Below are positions 13,614 to 13,614 of a stretch of DNA of 13,614 bases, piece by piece. Position 1 is the stretch's first letter; every line of letters starts with the position of its first letter. The position numbers and the translations under genes are program-made. Origin of the DNA: DATGFK01 sp040007395. Its GTDB lineage: Bacteria > Chloroflexota > Anaerolineae > Aggregatilineales > UBA2796. The notes under the pieces were generated by a model. The model did no database searches. It was given only the letters and a program-made list of their open reading frames with translations, and was not told where the DNA came from. Location of the stretch: NCBI GenBank assembly GCA_040007395.1, contig JBDTVG010000069.1, positions 1 to 13,614 on the forward strand, given 5' to 3'.

Positions 13614-13614
13614 A

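Noticed and set aside
1..13614. CRISPR array, tRNA, rRNA or riboswitch
   Set aside because: No regularly spaced short repeats, cloverleaf-like segments, ribosomal motifs or known riboswitch cores were recognised on either strand by eye.

Overview
The window looks like chromosomal accessory DNA from a Chloroflexota bacterium, possibly Herpetosiphon-like or an uncultured relative. I infer this from RHS proteins, a DUF5667/DUF5666-type anti-sigma partner beside an ECF sigma gene, Pro/Thr-rich extracellular tails, a roadblock protein and roughly balanced base composition. The phylum call rests on family content, not on a marker gene. No rRNA, tRNA or CRISPR array was seen.

Layout. (1) Positions 1-3300 are a decaying RHS polymorphic-toxin locus read on the minus strand. 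In transcription order it has a 5'-truncated RHS protein with a JAB-like HxHP tip (1641-3266), a small roadblock/LC7 protein (1216-1617) in the position usual for immunity genes, and a displaced second RHS core with another, truncated tip (636-1107). A dead rve-type transposase (about 61-639) abuts the end. (2) Positions 3296-4485 are insertion-sequence debris: a 203-bp MITE-like element with an 18-bp perfect inverted repeat in its ends, then an IS6-family element whose transposase has a 5-base deletion. A short HTH remnant follows at 4480-4579.

(3) Positions 4665-9561 hold a compact minus-strand operon: ECF sigma factor, membrane-anchored putative anti-sigma factor, small membrane protein, ApbE flavin transferase, secreted SH3b protein and a ferric-reductase-like bis-heme membrane protein. 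The sigma gene and the small membrane protein gene each carry the same -35/-10 pair with the same 17-nt spacer. This suggests that the sigma factor drives itself and the redox half of the operon. (4) Positions 9562-10107 contain two very small possible ORFs. A second, open IS6-family copy (10108-11088) lies in the same orientation as the first, so the two copies bracket the sigma/redox operon.

(5) Positions 11089-13614 hold an IS4-family transposase lacking its N-terminus, an unrecognised 191-residue protein with a possible helix-hairpin-helix segment, a VapBC-type toxin-antitoxin pair preceded by a perfect 15-bp palindrome at a TATAAT box, and the C-terminal part of an unrecognised protein at the window edge.

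The most coherent functional unit is the operon in (3). A sigma/anti-sigma pair may sense an envelope cue and induce a surface redox module made of a flavin transferase, a haem membrane protein and an extracellular SH3b protein. The rest is toxin/immunity and mobile-element material.
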